Source of the DNA: a bacterium
GTDB lineage: Bacteria; Myxococcota_A; UBA9160; UBA4427
Direction: 5' to 3'
DNA: 64,000 bases
Assembly: GCA_024742285.1 (NCBI GenBank)
Contig: JANSYR010000023.1
Location: 1 to 64,000 of the forward strand
The translations under genes were made by a program, and so were the position numbers. The notes below the pieces were generated by a model, which worked only from the letters and a program-made list of their open reading frames with translations, did not search any database and was not told where the DNA came from. Positions 25,540 through 34,189 of the stretch are shown piece by piece. The first letter of the stretch is position 1. Every line of letters starts with the position of its first letter.

Positions 25540-28348
25540 GCCCCGCCCCCTCGAGTCCGCCGGACACGGCCTCCAGCAACGCCTCGCGAAGTCGATCCAA
25601 CGCTTCGGAATCCTTGATCTTCTTCGCGTTTCCGTCCTTCAGGTAGAAGGCGTCCGTGACCTGATCCTTGATGGTGGCGGCCTTGGAGATGTAGATCTCG
25701 AACCCCTGCTCGCCGATCGTCCGGGTGACGTCGTAGAGCAGCCCCAGCCGGTCGTCCGCGATCACGTCCACGAGGGTGTAGAACTCGCTCTCGGTGTTCG
25801 AGATGAGCACGCGGGGCTCCTTCCTCGAAGGAGGACGCGTGAATCCGACCGGGCGACGCCGACGCCGCACGAGCTCGCCAACCTCGACGGATCCCGCCAA
25901 CACGTTCTCGAGCTGCTCCTCGACCTCGCCCCAGAGCATGTCGCGCTCGTCGGGCCCGCCCCGCGGCGTGTGGGTCCGGTAGATCTCGAGCGCCAGCCCA
26001 CCCCGCGTCGTATAGACGTGGGAGCCCAGGATGTTGAGGCCACACGCGGTCATCACACCGGCGACCTTGCTGTAGAGGCCGTGTACGTCCTGGGTGCAGA
26101 CGATGAACTCGGTGAATCCGCCCTTCATCTCGCGGTGCGCCGTGACGACGCGTCTGCCGTCGCCGAAGCGCAGAACGAGCTGAGCATGCCGCGCGATCTG
26201 CCGAGGCGTGTGCGAGAGGAAGTAGCGGCGAGGCAGCTGATCGAAGAGCGACTCGATCTTGCTCTCGCCGACGCCCAGACGAAGGAGCTCTTCCCGGGCC
26301 CCGTCGCGTCGTCGCTCGACCCGGGCCTCGAGGAGGGCCACCGCCTGGTCGGGTCGCTCGGCGCCGGTCTCGAGCATCTCGGCAGTCCGCTCGAAGAGCT
26401 CGCGCAGGAGCTGCCCCTTCCAGTCCGTCCAACCCTCGACCGAGGAGGCGCGAATGTCCGCGAAGGTCGCCAGATAGAGATTCCGCAGGTTGGTCCGGTC
26501 GCCGCAGACCTGCGCGAGCTCGAGAATCAGCTGGGGATCGGAGAGATCGCGGCTCTGGGCGAGATGGGACATGAGCAGGTGGTGTTGGACGATGAAGAGG
26601 ACGCGGTCGCCGCGCTCCTTCGACAGGCCCAACCGCTCGATCGCGGGGATCGCCCGGATCACGCCCTTGTTCGAATGATCGCCGCCGAAGCCCTTGCCGA
26701 TGTCGTGGAGCAGGCAGCCGAGGAAGAGCACCGCACGATCGTCGACCTCCTGCATCAGCTCGGTCAGCTCCGGCATCGCGCGGGCGTACTTCCCGCGCCA
26801 GAGCCTGCGGAGCTCCTCCACGAGGAAGATCGAGTGCACGTCGACCGTGTAGGTGTGGTAGATGACGTGCTGCCAGCGGCAGACGATGTGCTCCCATTCC
26901 GGAATCACCTGGGCGAGCACCCCCACGTCGTTCATCGCCATGAGCGTGCGCATCACGCGGGTCTCGGAGTCGAGGATCCGCATGAACATGTCCGAAACCT
27001 CGGGCGTCCCTCGGAGCGTGTCGTCGAGCAGGGCCAGGTTCTCACGAATCAGGCGCTGCGCCATTCGCGAGAGTCGGACCTGGTGGCGCTGGGCGATCTC
27101 GAACACGCGCAGGATCCGGATCGGATCCTCTCGCAGGTGCCCGGCGTGCGGGATCGCGAGCTGGCCGTCGATCAGGCTGAATCCGTCCTCGACGGGCCTC
27201 TCTTCCGCGCGGGAACCGTCGGCGCCGCTCACGCGCCGAACGCACTGGTCGATCACGAGCTCCGAGTGCGACTTGATCGTGCGTGCGTGGCGGTAGTAGT
27301 CGCGCATGAAGCGCTCGACGGGCAGATCCGGGTCGTCGGGCTGGAAGCGCAGGTCCGCGAGGGTCGCGTCGTCCGGCGCCGGTTTCGCCGCGGCCTCGGT
27401 CATCGCTTCGAGCATCGACCCGTAGCCGATCCCCTCGGCCACCTCTTCCTGGGCCTCGAAGCTCATCTGGTCGTTCGACCGCTTCGCCCGTAGATGGAGC
27501 TCGTTCCGGGTCCGCCAGAGGAACTCGAGGGCCTCGCGATACTCGTCCATCTCGGTCTCGGTCAGCAGGCCGAAGTGCAGGAAGTCGTCGACGTTCCGGA
27601 CCGACGGCTGCGTCCCGCGTGCCACCCAGTAGGCGGCGTGGTAGTCGCGCAGGGTCCCCGCCCCCTCCTTCACGTTCGGCTGGAGGAGATAGAGCGTGTC
27701 GCCGTACTCGAGTTGCCGCTCGCGCATCAGCTCGACCTGTTCCATCACGAAGGCCGCCGGATCCGGCAGGAGCTCGTCGCGGATCCGATCGGCGAAGGCG
27801 TGGAAGAACTCGCCGTCGCCGCAGAGGAAGCGCGCGGTGAGTACCGCCGTCCGCACGGTCACGTCCTCGCGTCCGAGCTCCACGGTCTCCTCGATCGTGC
27901 GGGTCGCCATGCCGATCGTGAGTCCCGCGTCCCAGAGCCAGTACTGAAGCCGCTCGGCCATGAACTCGACGAAGGGCGTGAGCTCGTCCCGATAGAGCAG
28001 CAGGAGGTCGACGTCCGAGTGGATCGACATCTCCCGTCGGGCGTAGCCTCCGACGGCGATGATCGAGACGCCTTCGTGGACTTCGCCGCCGCGCACGAGG
28101 TGAAGGTCCTCGGCGAGCTCGAAGAGGCGCCGGATCATGCGGTCCATCAGGTCCGAGTTCGCTTCGTTCACCCGCCGACCGGAGCCGTACTCCCGATGCA
28201 TCCTCTCGAGGTGGGCACGAACGTCCACGAGGAAATTCTTCACCGCGGGTGTGACCGCGTTCTGTCGCGCGTCGGGATCGGCGGGCAGGTCGGCGAGCTG
28301 TGTCTCGATGGAGGGCGGTCCCCCGGCTCCGGGCTGCGGCGCGGCCAT
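25532..28348 (-). CDS. glnD: bifunctional [protein-PII] uridylyltransferase/uridylyl-removing enzyme
   Basis: A 938-residue GlnD, the primary nitrogen sensor. In order: a nucleotidyltransferase domain (VGGYARREMSIHSDVDLLLLY, with the DxD pair; the usual GYGRGE is GYARRE), a central helical part, an HD domain (VDVHSIFLVEELRR, FLGCLLHDIGKG) that removes UMP, and two C-terminal ACT domains (about residues 730-800 and 850-920) that bind glutamine. Start ATG at 28348 shares one base with the amidase stop. No glnB or glnA is in the window. Confidence 0.95.
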   Translation of the reverse strand: MAAPQPGAGGPPSIETQLADLPADPDARQNAVTPAVKNFLVDVRAHLERMHREYGSGRRVNEANSDLMDRMIRRLFELAEDLHLVRGGEVHEGVSIIAVGGYARREMSIHSDVDLLLLYRDELTPFVEFMAERLQYWLWDAGLTIGMATRTIEETVELGREDVTVRTAVLTARFLCGDGEFFHAFADRIRDELLPDPAAFVMEQVELMRERQLEYGDTLYLLQPNVKEGAGTLRDYHAAYWVARGTQPSVRNVDDFLHFGLLTETEMDEYREALEFLWRTRNELHLRAKRSNDQMSFEAQEEVAEGIGYGSMLEAMTEAAAKPAPDDATLADLRFQPDDPDLPVERFMRDYYRHARTIKSHSELVIDQCVRRVSGADGSRAEERPVEDGFSLIDGQLAIPHAGHLREDPIRILRVFEIAQRHQVRLSRMAQRLIRENLALLDDTLRGTPEVSDMFMRILDSETRVMRTLMAMNDVGVLAQVIPEWEHIVCRWQHVIYHTYTVDVHSIFLVEELRRLWRGKYARAMPELTELMQEVDDRAVLFLGCLLHDIGKGFGGDHSNKGVIRAIPAIERLGLSKERGDRVLFIVQHHLLMSHLAQSRDLSDPQLILELAQVCGDRTNLRNLYLATFADIRASSVEGWTDWKGQLLRELFERTAEMLETGAERPDQAVALLEARVERRRDGAREELLRLGVGESKIESLFDQLPRRYFLSHTPRQIARHAQLVLRFGDGRRVVTAHREMKGGFTEFIVCTQDVHGLYSKVAGVMTACGLNILGSHVYTTRGGLALEIYRTHTPRGGPDERDMLWGEVEEQLENVLAGSVEVGELVRRRRRPVGFTRPPSRKEPRVLISNTESEFYTLVDVIADDRLGLLYDVTRTIGEQGFEIYISKAATIKDQVTDAFYLKDGNAKKIKDSEALDRLREALLEAVSGGLEGAGRG

Positions 28349-29529
28349 CAGGGAAGCCCTCGGGCGGCCAGACCGGTCTCGATCTCGGTGCGGTACCGAT
28401 CGATCCCCATCGCGATCCGTTCGGCCAGCAGGGCCTGGTAGCGCTCGCTCCCGAGCAGCCGGGCGTCCCGTCGGTTCGTCACGAACCCGGTCTCGACCAG
28501 GACCGCGGACATGCTCGACATGAAGAGCACGTAGAAGGGGCCTTTCTTGACGCCCAGATCCGGAAGCGAGGCGTCTCGCGAGCGGGCCCCCTGGATCACC
28601 TGGTCGTGCACGTGGGTGGCGAGCCGCGCCGAATGGTCTCCCACGTCGTCGACGCGGATGCGTGCGAGCGCCCGTTGCAGCGCGTCGAGCCTGGCCGCCG
28701 GCACGTTGTTCTCCCGCGCGGCGACGTCGAGGCTGTGACGCTCGTGGTTCGCATCGAGGGTGTAGACCTCGATGCCCCGAGCGCCCTTCCGGCGCGCGGC
28801 GTTCGCATGGATCGACACGAAGACGTCGCCGCCGGCGGATTCGGCGATCGCGCTCCGGTCTTCGAGTGAGAGCGCCCGATCGTCGTCGCGCGTCAGCACG
28901 ACGTCGAACCCGCGAGCGCGGAGCTCGGTCGCGAGCGCGCGGGCGATCCCGAGGTTCACGTCCTTCTCCCGAAGCCCACCGACCCCGAGTGCGCCGGGAT
29001 CGCTCCCCCCGTGTCCGGGGTCCACGACGACGGTCTGCACGCGCCGGAGGCCGGCCGGGAGCCGGCCCGCCGGGTCGGCGCCCTGCCCTCGTTCCCCGTA
29101 CACGTCGACGACGATGCGCGGCGGCGCGGGCAGCGTGAAGACCCGGTGGTGGTCGTAGCGCGCGAGATCGAGGACCAGCCGCGTCGTCGACAGCGTGTTC
29201 TGTCCCAGGCGAACGCCTTCGAGGAGTCCGTCGCCCACCTCGACCCCTTCCTCGAAGCGGCGTCCGACCCAGACGTCCGGGACGTCGAGATAGAGTCGCT
29301 CGGGTCGATGCGCCGCCGAGTTCGGCGGTAGCCGAACGAGCGCCGGGGGCCCGAGGTCTCGCGCGCCCTCGAGCTCGAGCACCACCCGGGTGTATTCGGG
29401 GTAGGACCAGGTCCGGACGTCCGCGACGTCCGAGAGGCCCGGCGGGCGCTCGATCGCCACCAGTGCCGGCACCAGGACCCCGATCGCGAGCAGCCAGCCC
29501 CCCCTTGCGCGCCGCCCGAGCCGCCTCAT
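28348..29529 (-). CDS. N-acetylmuramoyl-L-alanine amidase (AMIN + Amidase_3)
   Basis: A 393-residue AmiC-type cell-wall hydrolase. Arg-rich start and hydrophobic segment (LLAIGVLVPALVAIE) for export; residues 35-140 are an AMIN domain that targets septal peptidoglycan (VRTWSYPEYTRVVLELEG); residues 160-380 are Amidase_3, with zinc ligands in VVVDPGHGGSDPGALG, IHANAA and the catalytic Glu in LVETGFVTN. It splits daughter cells by cutting stem peptides. Its ATG overlaps the mutS stop by 4 bases. Confidence 0.93.
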   Translation of the reverse strand: MRRLGRRARGGWLLAIGVLVPALVAIERPPGLSDVADVRTWSYPEYTRVVLELEGARDLGPPALVRLPPNSAAHRPERLYLDVPDVWVGRRFEEGVEVGDGLLEGVRLGQNTLSTTRLVLDLARYDHHRVFTLPAPPRIVVDVYGERGQGADPAGRLPAGLRRVQTVVVDPGHGGSDPGALGVGGLREKDVNLGIARALATELRARGFDVVLTRDDDRALSLEDRSAIAESAGGDVFVSIHANAARRKGARGIEVYTLDANHERHSLDVAARENNVPAARLDALQRALARIRVDDVGDHSARLATHVHDQVIQGARSRDASLPDLGVKKGPFYVLFMSSMSAVLVETGFVTNRRDARLLGSERYQALLAERIAMGIDRYRTEIETGLAARGLP

Positions 29530-32279
29530 GTCGCGCCTCCGGAACGCTCCTCGTCCTCGGCGGCCAGGAGCGTCGCACGGCTCTTCGCGAGCCAGGTGAG
29601 GGCATCGAGGGGCGTCATCGTGTTCGGGTCGAGTTCCCGGAGCGCGACCGCAAGCGCCCCCGCTGCGTCGTTGCGCGGGGGACGCGCCGGAGCGAGCTGC
29701 AGACTGAGCTGTCCGTCCCCCGCCGCGGCCGACTGCTTGGGCCGACCGCCCGGGAGCGCCCCGCCCTCGAGGTCGTGGAGGATCTGCCGCGCCCGCTCTA
29801 CGACGGCGGAGGGCAGCCCGGCGAGGCGGGCGACCTGGATGCCGTAGGACCGGTTCGCGCCGCCTTCGACGAGTCTCCGCAGGAAGATCACTTCGTCGTT
29901 CCACTCGCGGACCTCGAAGTGCGCGTTGTGGATCCGCGGCTTCGACTCCGAGAGCGCCACCAGTTCGTGATAGTGGGTCGCGAAGAGCGTCCGGGCCTCG
30001 ACCCCGCGCGTGTCGTGCAGGTACTCGGCGACGGCCCAGGCGATCGAGAGTCCATCGAAGGTCGAGGTTCCGCGCCCGATCTCGTCGAGGATGACGAGGC
30101 TCCGGCGCGAGGCCTGTCGCAGGATGTCCGACGTCTCCCGCATCTCGACCATGAAGGTCGACTCGCCCTTGGCGAGGCGATCCGACGCACCGACGCGCGT
30201 GAACACCCGATCGACGACGCCGACCCGCGCGGACTCTGCCGGGACGAAGCTCCCCATCTGGGCCAGCAGGACGATGAGCGCGACCTGTCGGAGATAGGTG
30301 CTCTTACCGGACATGTTCGGACCGGTCAGCAGCAGGATCTGTTGACCCGCCGGGTCGAGTCGCGTGTCGTTCGGCACGAATCCATCAGAGCCCTGACGAC
30401 CGAGGACGGTCTCGACGACCGGATGACGTCCGCCGACGATCTCGAGGGCTTCCCCCTCGTCGACGACGGGGCGAACCCAGCGCTTGGTTCGGGCGACCTC
30501 GGCCAGGGAGGCCAACGCATCGAGGGTCGCGACCTTGTCCGCCGCCTCTCGGATCGCTTCCGAAGCGGCGCAGACCTCGAGGCGCACCGCCTCGAAGATC
30601 TCCCGCTCGAGCTTCGCGGCGCGCTCGTTCGCGCCCATGACCTTGGACTCGACTTCGCGCAGCGATTCGGTCGTGAAACGTTCGACACTCGCGAGGGTCT
30701 GCTTTCGGTCGTAGTCCTCCGGAACCTTGGCCAGGTGCGCCTTGCCGACCTCGAGCGAGTAGCCGTGGACCGGATGGAAGCGCACCTTGAGCGTCGGGAT
30801 CCCCGACCGCTCGCGCTCCTCGGCCTCGAGCCCGGCGATCCACTCGCGTCCCTTGGTCGCGCTCTCGCGCAGCGCATCGAGGTCGCTGCGGTAGCCCTCC
30901 CGGATGTAGCCCGTCTCGTTGGCGCCTCTGGATCCCTTGGCGATCGTCGGCGGGTCGTCGATCAGGGCCTGTTCGAGGAGCCGCGTGAGGCTCGGAAGCG
31001 GCGCCGGGCCGTCGAGGGGAACGACCGTCCCAGCGTCGCCCGCCGCCCCGCTCCCGAGGAGCGCGTCCTCGCCCTCCGTTTCGACCGCGAGGGCCGCGAC
31101 GACATCGGGGAGCGCCTGGAGGGAGCCCCGCAGCTGACCCAGATCCCGCGGCACGGCGCCGGGCCGCGTCGCCTTGGACAGCATGCGCTCGAGGTCGCGG
31201 ACGCGTCCCATCGCCTCGCGAAGCGTGCCTCGAACGCGATCCCGCTCGACGAGCCACTCGACGGCGTCCTGGCGTCGCTCGATCTCACGGGTCGACAGCA
31301 GCGGATAGCTGAGCCAGTGGGCCAGGCGCCGGGCACCGAGTGCGCAGGCCGACTGGTCGAGCTCGGCCACGAGCGTCCCGGTCCGTCCACGATCCTCGCT
31401 GTTCTCGTGCAGCTCGAGGTGCCGTCGCGTCGACGCATCGAGAACGACGGTCTCGGCGATCTCATAGCGGCGCAGACGCGGCGGATTCTCGGCCGCGAAG
31501 GGCTGGTTCTCGGTCAGGTAGTTGGCGATCGCCACTGCCGCCCGGGAGGCGGGGTCGGGCGCGCCCATGAAGTCCCCGGGCCATTCGGCGCGCTCCGGAA
31601 CGACGTCGTAGCCCTTCTCCTCGAGGGGGGTGAGCGCGACCTCGTCGAGGCGATCACGAAGCTCTGCCTGCCAATCGTCGAGTCGTGCGCCCGGCACGAG
31701 GAGCTCGCGAGGCGCGATCCGGGAGAGCTCCTGGACGAGCGTGTCCGGCAGACCAGCGCCCTTGCCGTCAAGCGGGAACGACGAGGGGACGCCGGCGACC
31801 TCGGTCGCACGGAAGTCCGCAGTCGACGCATCGAGCACCGCGAGACCGAAGGCATCGCTCCCAGGGTCGGCGGCGATCGCGGCGACGGCGACGACTTGAC
31901 GGGCATCGAGCCCCTCCGGATCTCCGACGAGTCCCGGGGTGACCACCTCGACCACCTCACGCCGAACGAGCCGCTTGCCGCCCGCTTCCTTCGGATCCTC
32001 GACCTGCTCGCAGATCGCGATTCGGTGCCCGAGCTCGGCGAGGCGTTTGATGTGCGCATCCGCCGCGTGGACCGGCACGCCGCACATCGGCACGGCGTCC
32101 TTCTTTCCCTTGTCGCGGGACGTGAGGGCGATGTCGAGGATCGGAGCGACGAGCTCCGCGTCGTCGAGAAACATCTCGTAGAAGTCGCCCATCCGGTAGA
32201 AGACCACCGCATCCGGATATTGCGCCTTCACCTTGATGAACTGGCGCATCATCGGCGTGTCGAGCGCCGAGCCACTCAC
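29526..32279 (-). CDS. mutS: DNA mismatch repair protein MutS
   Basis: A 917-residue MutS. The N-terminal mismatch-reading motif Phe-x-Glu is in YRMGDFYEMF; connector, lever and clamp follow; the C-terminal ATPase has Walker A LTGPNMSGKSTYLRQVA, the signature FMVEMRETSDILR and Walker B VILDEIGRGTSTFDG. The tail carries the helix-turn-helix dimerisation region (VVERARQIL). The GTG start at 32279 overlaps the lapB-like stop by 4 bases (GTGA). No mutL is encoded in this window. Confidence 0.96.
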   Translation of the reverse strand: MSGSALDTPMMRQFIKVKAQYPDAVVFYRMGDFYEMFLDDAELVAPILDIALTSRDKGKKDAVPMCGVPVHAADAHIKRLAELGHRIAICEQVEDPKEAGGKRLVRREVVEVVTPGLVGDPEGLDARQVVAVAAIAADPGSDAFGLAVLDASTADFRATEVAGVPSSFPLDGKGAGLPDTLVQELSRIAPRELLVPGARLDDWQAELRDRLDEVALTPLEEKGYDVVPERAEWPGDFMGAPDPASRAAVAIANYLTENQPFAAENPPRLRRYEIAETVVLDASTRRHLELHENSEDRGRTGTLVAELDQSACALGARRLAHWLSYPLLSTREIERRQDAVEWLVERDRVRGTLREAMGRVRDLERMLSKATRPGAVPRDLGQLRGSLQALPDVVAALAVETEGEDALLGSGAAGDAGTVVPLDGPAPLPSLTRLLEQALIDDPPTIAKGSRGANETGYIREGYRSDLDALRESATKGREWIAGLEAEERERSGIPTLKVRFHPVHGYSLEVGKAHLAKVPEDYDRKQTLASVERFTTESLREVESKVMGANERAAKLEREIFEAVRLEVCAASEAIREAADKVATLDALASLAEVARTKRWVRPVVDEGEALEIVGGRHPVVETVLGRQGSDGFVPNDTRLDPAGQQILLLTGPNMSGKSTYLRQVALIVLLAQMGSFVPAESARVGVVDRVFTRVGASDRLAKGESTFMVEMRETSDILRQASRRSLVILDEIGRGTSTFDGLSIAWAVAEYLHDTRGVEARTLFATHYHELVALSESKPRIHNAHFEVREWNDEVIFLRRLVEGGANRSYGIQVARLAGLPSAVVERARQILHDLEGGALPGGRPKQSAAAGDGQLSLQLAPARPPRNDAAGALAVALRELDPNTMTPLDALTWLAKSRATLLAAEDEERSGGAT

Positions 32280-33322
32280 GCGCTCGTCTCCTCGTCGCCG
32301 GCGCGGGCGGGGCGCTGCCACGCGTCGCGCTCGACCACGTCGAGGAGCGCGGCGAAGGCCTTGAGCGCCTCGGCATCCTGCCCTCCGTCGAGCAGCATCC
32401 GGCCGAGCTCGACGCGAAGGGAGGGAGCGCTCGGTGCGATCTCGATGGCCCGCGAGAGCGACTCGATCGCCGCGGCCGCGTCGCCCCGGCTGGCGAGCGT
32501 GCGCGCGAGGGCCACCTGCGCGGCTGCATCCGTCGGCTGCGATTCGAGGAGCGCGCGAACCAGCTTCTCGTAGTCCTGCGGCTTCTTGCGCGCGGCGAAG
32601 CCCGCCTCGATCCTGGGCAGCAGGATGGTGCCCAGGGTCCGGTCGGCCTCGACCGCTCTCCGCCAGGCGCCGATCGCCTTCGCGTCGCGACCCTTCTCCG
32701 CCTCGAGGTCGCCGAGCATCGACCACGCCGGGGCGCACGCCTTGTCCTTGCGCAGCAGCCGTTTCAGGGTCGAGCGAGCCGCGTCCGCGTCGCCCTCTTC
32801 CGTCTGCCCCTGCGCCTGCGCGAGGAGCAGTCGGTGCTCCTCGGTCTCGGCGGCCTCCCGGTCGAGCCTTCGCCAACGCTTCACCAGGGCGAGCGCCCGC
32901 GGATACTCGCGCATCTCGCCGAGCAGCTTCACGAGACGCGCGAGGGCCTCACGCTCCCTCGGGCTCGTATCGAGCACCTCCTCGTAGCCCGCGACCGCGC
33001 GCTCGACGAAGCCCCCCGCATCGAAGTCCCGGGCGAGCTCGAGCAATGCCTCGTTCTTCTCTTCTTTCGAGATCCCCGGGCGCAGCAGCAGGTTCTGATG
33101 CATTCGGATTGCCCGCCCGATCGCGCCCTGCTCCCGATAGAGGCGCGCGAGGGCGTGATACGCGTCGAGATCGGTGCTGTCCGCCTCGACGATCCGCTCG
33201 AGCCAGGTCTCGGCCGCCGGCCAGTCCCCGCCGACGGCCGCGCGCAGCGCCCGGCGAAGGGCGGCCTCGACCGACCCCGCCTTGCGCGGATCGACGACCG
33301 GCCGTTTCCTCCCGATCGCCAC
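32276..33322 (-). CDS. TPR protein in the LapB position, without membrane anchor or rubredoxin
   Basis: A 348-residue tetratricopeptide-repeat protein of about eight repeats (for example AYHALARLYREQGAIGRAI, AWSMLGDLEAEKGRDAKAIG, LRVELGRMLLDGGQDAEAL). Position directly after lapA matches lapB (yciM), which controls LPS synthesis through LpxC turnover. E. coli LapB, however, has an N-terminal membrane helix and a C-terminal four-Cys rubredoxin domain; here the N-terminus is polar (MAIGRKRPVVDPRKAG) and no Cys cluster is seen. So it is LapB-like by order and fold only. Coupled to mutS. Confidence 0.7.
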   Translation of the reverse strand: MAIGRKRPVVDPRKAGSVEAALRRALRAAVGGDWPAAETWLERIVEADSTDLDAYHALARLYREQGAIGRAIRMHQNLLLRPGISKEEKNEALLELARDFDAGGFVERAVAGYEEVLDTSPREREALARLVKLLGEMREYPRALALVKRWRRLDREAAETEEHRLLLAQAQGQTEEGDADAARSTLKRLLRKDKACAPAWSMLGDLEAEKGRDAKAIGAWRRAVEADRTLGTILLPRIEAGFAARKKPQDYEKLVRALLESQPTDAAAQVALARTLASRGDAAAAIESLSRAIEIAPSAPSLRVELGRMLLDGGQDAEALKAFAALLDVVERDAWQRPARAGDEETSA

Positions 33323-33326
33323 GTCG

Positions 33327-33704
33327 CTAGCCCTGCCCGCCTGCGGCGGCCTTCGGGCCGTCGCCCCCGGCCGCCGTCTCCGCCGCGACCGGAGGTTCCC
33401 GATCCGTCGAGAGCGGCAGGCTGCGGAGCTGGTGCAGCTCGCCCTCGAGGCGGCGAATCGTCTTCCGGTATCGGCGCCGCAGCTCGCCCCCGCGCAGGCC
33501 GAAGAAGCCCGCCATCAGGAGCACGACCACGGCACCGAGCGCGAAGCAGGACAGTGTGAGCTTCCACACGGTCACTTCGATCACGCCGAGGCCGAGCAGG
33601 TCGACCGTCACGACCGCGGTGTTCGCGGCGTAGAACATCCACAAGACGGCGTTCACGCACACGAAGATCACGATCAGCGCGACGATGGTCAGATTCCGCT
33701 TCAA
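33327..33704 (-). CDS. lapA: LapA-family inner-membrane protein
   Basis: A 125-residue protein with two membrane helices (NLTIVALIVIFVCVNAVLWMFYA and LTLSCFALGAVVVLLMAGFFGL) joined by TVDLLGLGVIEVTVWKL, followed by RGGELRRRYRKTIRRLEGEL, a basic coiled coil. This is the LapA (YciS, DUF1049) layout. LapA acts with LapB in LPS regulation. It lies between ihfB (30 bases upstream) and the TPR gene (4 bases downstream). Confidence 0.85.
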   Translation of the reverse strand: MKRNLTIVALIVIFVCVNAVLWMFYAANTAVVTVDLLGLGVIEVTVWKLTLSCFALGAVVVLLMAGFFGLRGGELRRRYRKTIRRLEGELHQLRSLPLSTDREPPVAAETAAGGDGPKAAAGGQG

Positions 33705-33733
33705 ACCGCTTCCCCCCCGATCTCGTCAGCCGA

Positions 33734-34084
33734 TCAGCTGGCGGTCGAATCGCCCGGACCGATCGGGTCGGACTCGGCCGCGGCGGAAGCGTCTCCCTGC
33801 GCGGGCGACGAATCCACCATCTCCTTCAGCTCCTTGCCCACCTTGAAGAAGGGGGTGCGCTTCGCGGAGATGTGCACGGGCTCGCCGGTCTTGGGATTCC
33901 GGCCGTCCCGCGCCTCGCGGATCTTCACCTGGAAGGAACCGAACCCCCGGATCTCGATCCGGTCGCCGGCACGCAACGACTCGATCATCGCGTCGAAGAT
34001 CGTGTTGACCACGACCTCCGTGTCCTTCTTCGAGATGTGCGGGGTGCGCTTCGCCACCTCTTCGATCAAACCGCTCTTCGTCAT
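33734..34084 (-). CDS. ihfB: integration host factor beta subunit / HU-family protein
   Basis: A 116-residue HU/IHF-fold protein. MTKSGLIEEVAKRTPHISKKDTE is the dimer helix start; RIEIRGFGSFQVKIREARDGRNPKTGE holds the DNA-intercalating Pro in RNPKTGE; ISAKRTPFFKVGKELKEMV ends the fold. An acidic 25-residue tail is extra. Position after rpsA is that of ihfB. It bends DNA for transcription, replication and recombination. Confidence 0.92.
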   Translation of the reverse strand: MTKSGLIEEVAKRTPHISKKDTEVVVNTIFDAMIESLRAGDRIEIRGFGSFQVKIREARDGRNPKTGEPVHISAKRTPFFKVGKELKEMVDSSPAQGDASAAAESDPIGPGDSTAS

Positions 34085-34131
34085 TCTGTCTCCCCAGACA
34101 TGGCATCCCTGGCGTACAGGGACCGAGGCAA

Positions 34132-34169
34132 GGGGCGCGGCGCCGTGTGGTTGCAGGGCGCCGCGCCCC
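34132..34169 (-). terminator. 13-bp perfect hairpin between rpsA and ihfB
   Basis: GGGGCGCGGCGCC at 34132-34144 pairs perfectly with 34157-34169 around a 12-base loop, 21 bases past the rpsA stop. On the minus strand it is followed by CTTGCC, so the T-run is weak. Probably a terminator or attenuator that lowers expression of ihfB and genes beyond it relative to rpsA; a shorter CCCTG/CAGGG stem follows at 34107-34121. Confidence 0.55.
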
Positions 34170-34189
34170 GACCTCTTCTCGCGGGTGGG

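Noticed and set aside
25487-27493. 668-residue plus-strand frame opposite glnD
   Set aside because: Shadow frame; glnD motifs on the other strand are unambiguous.
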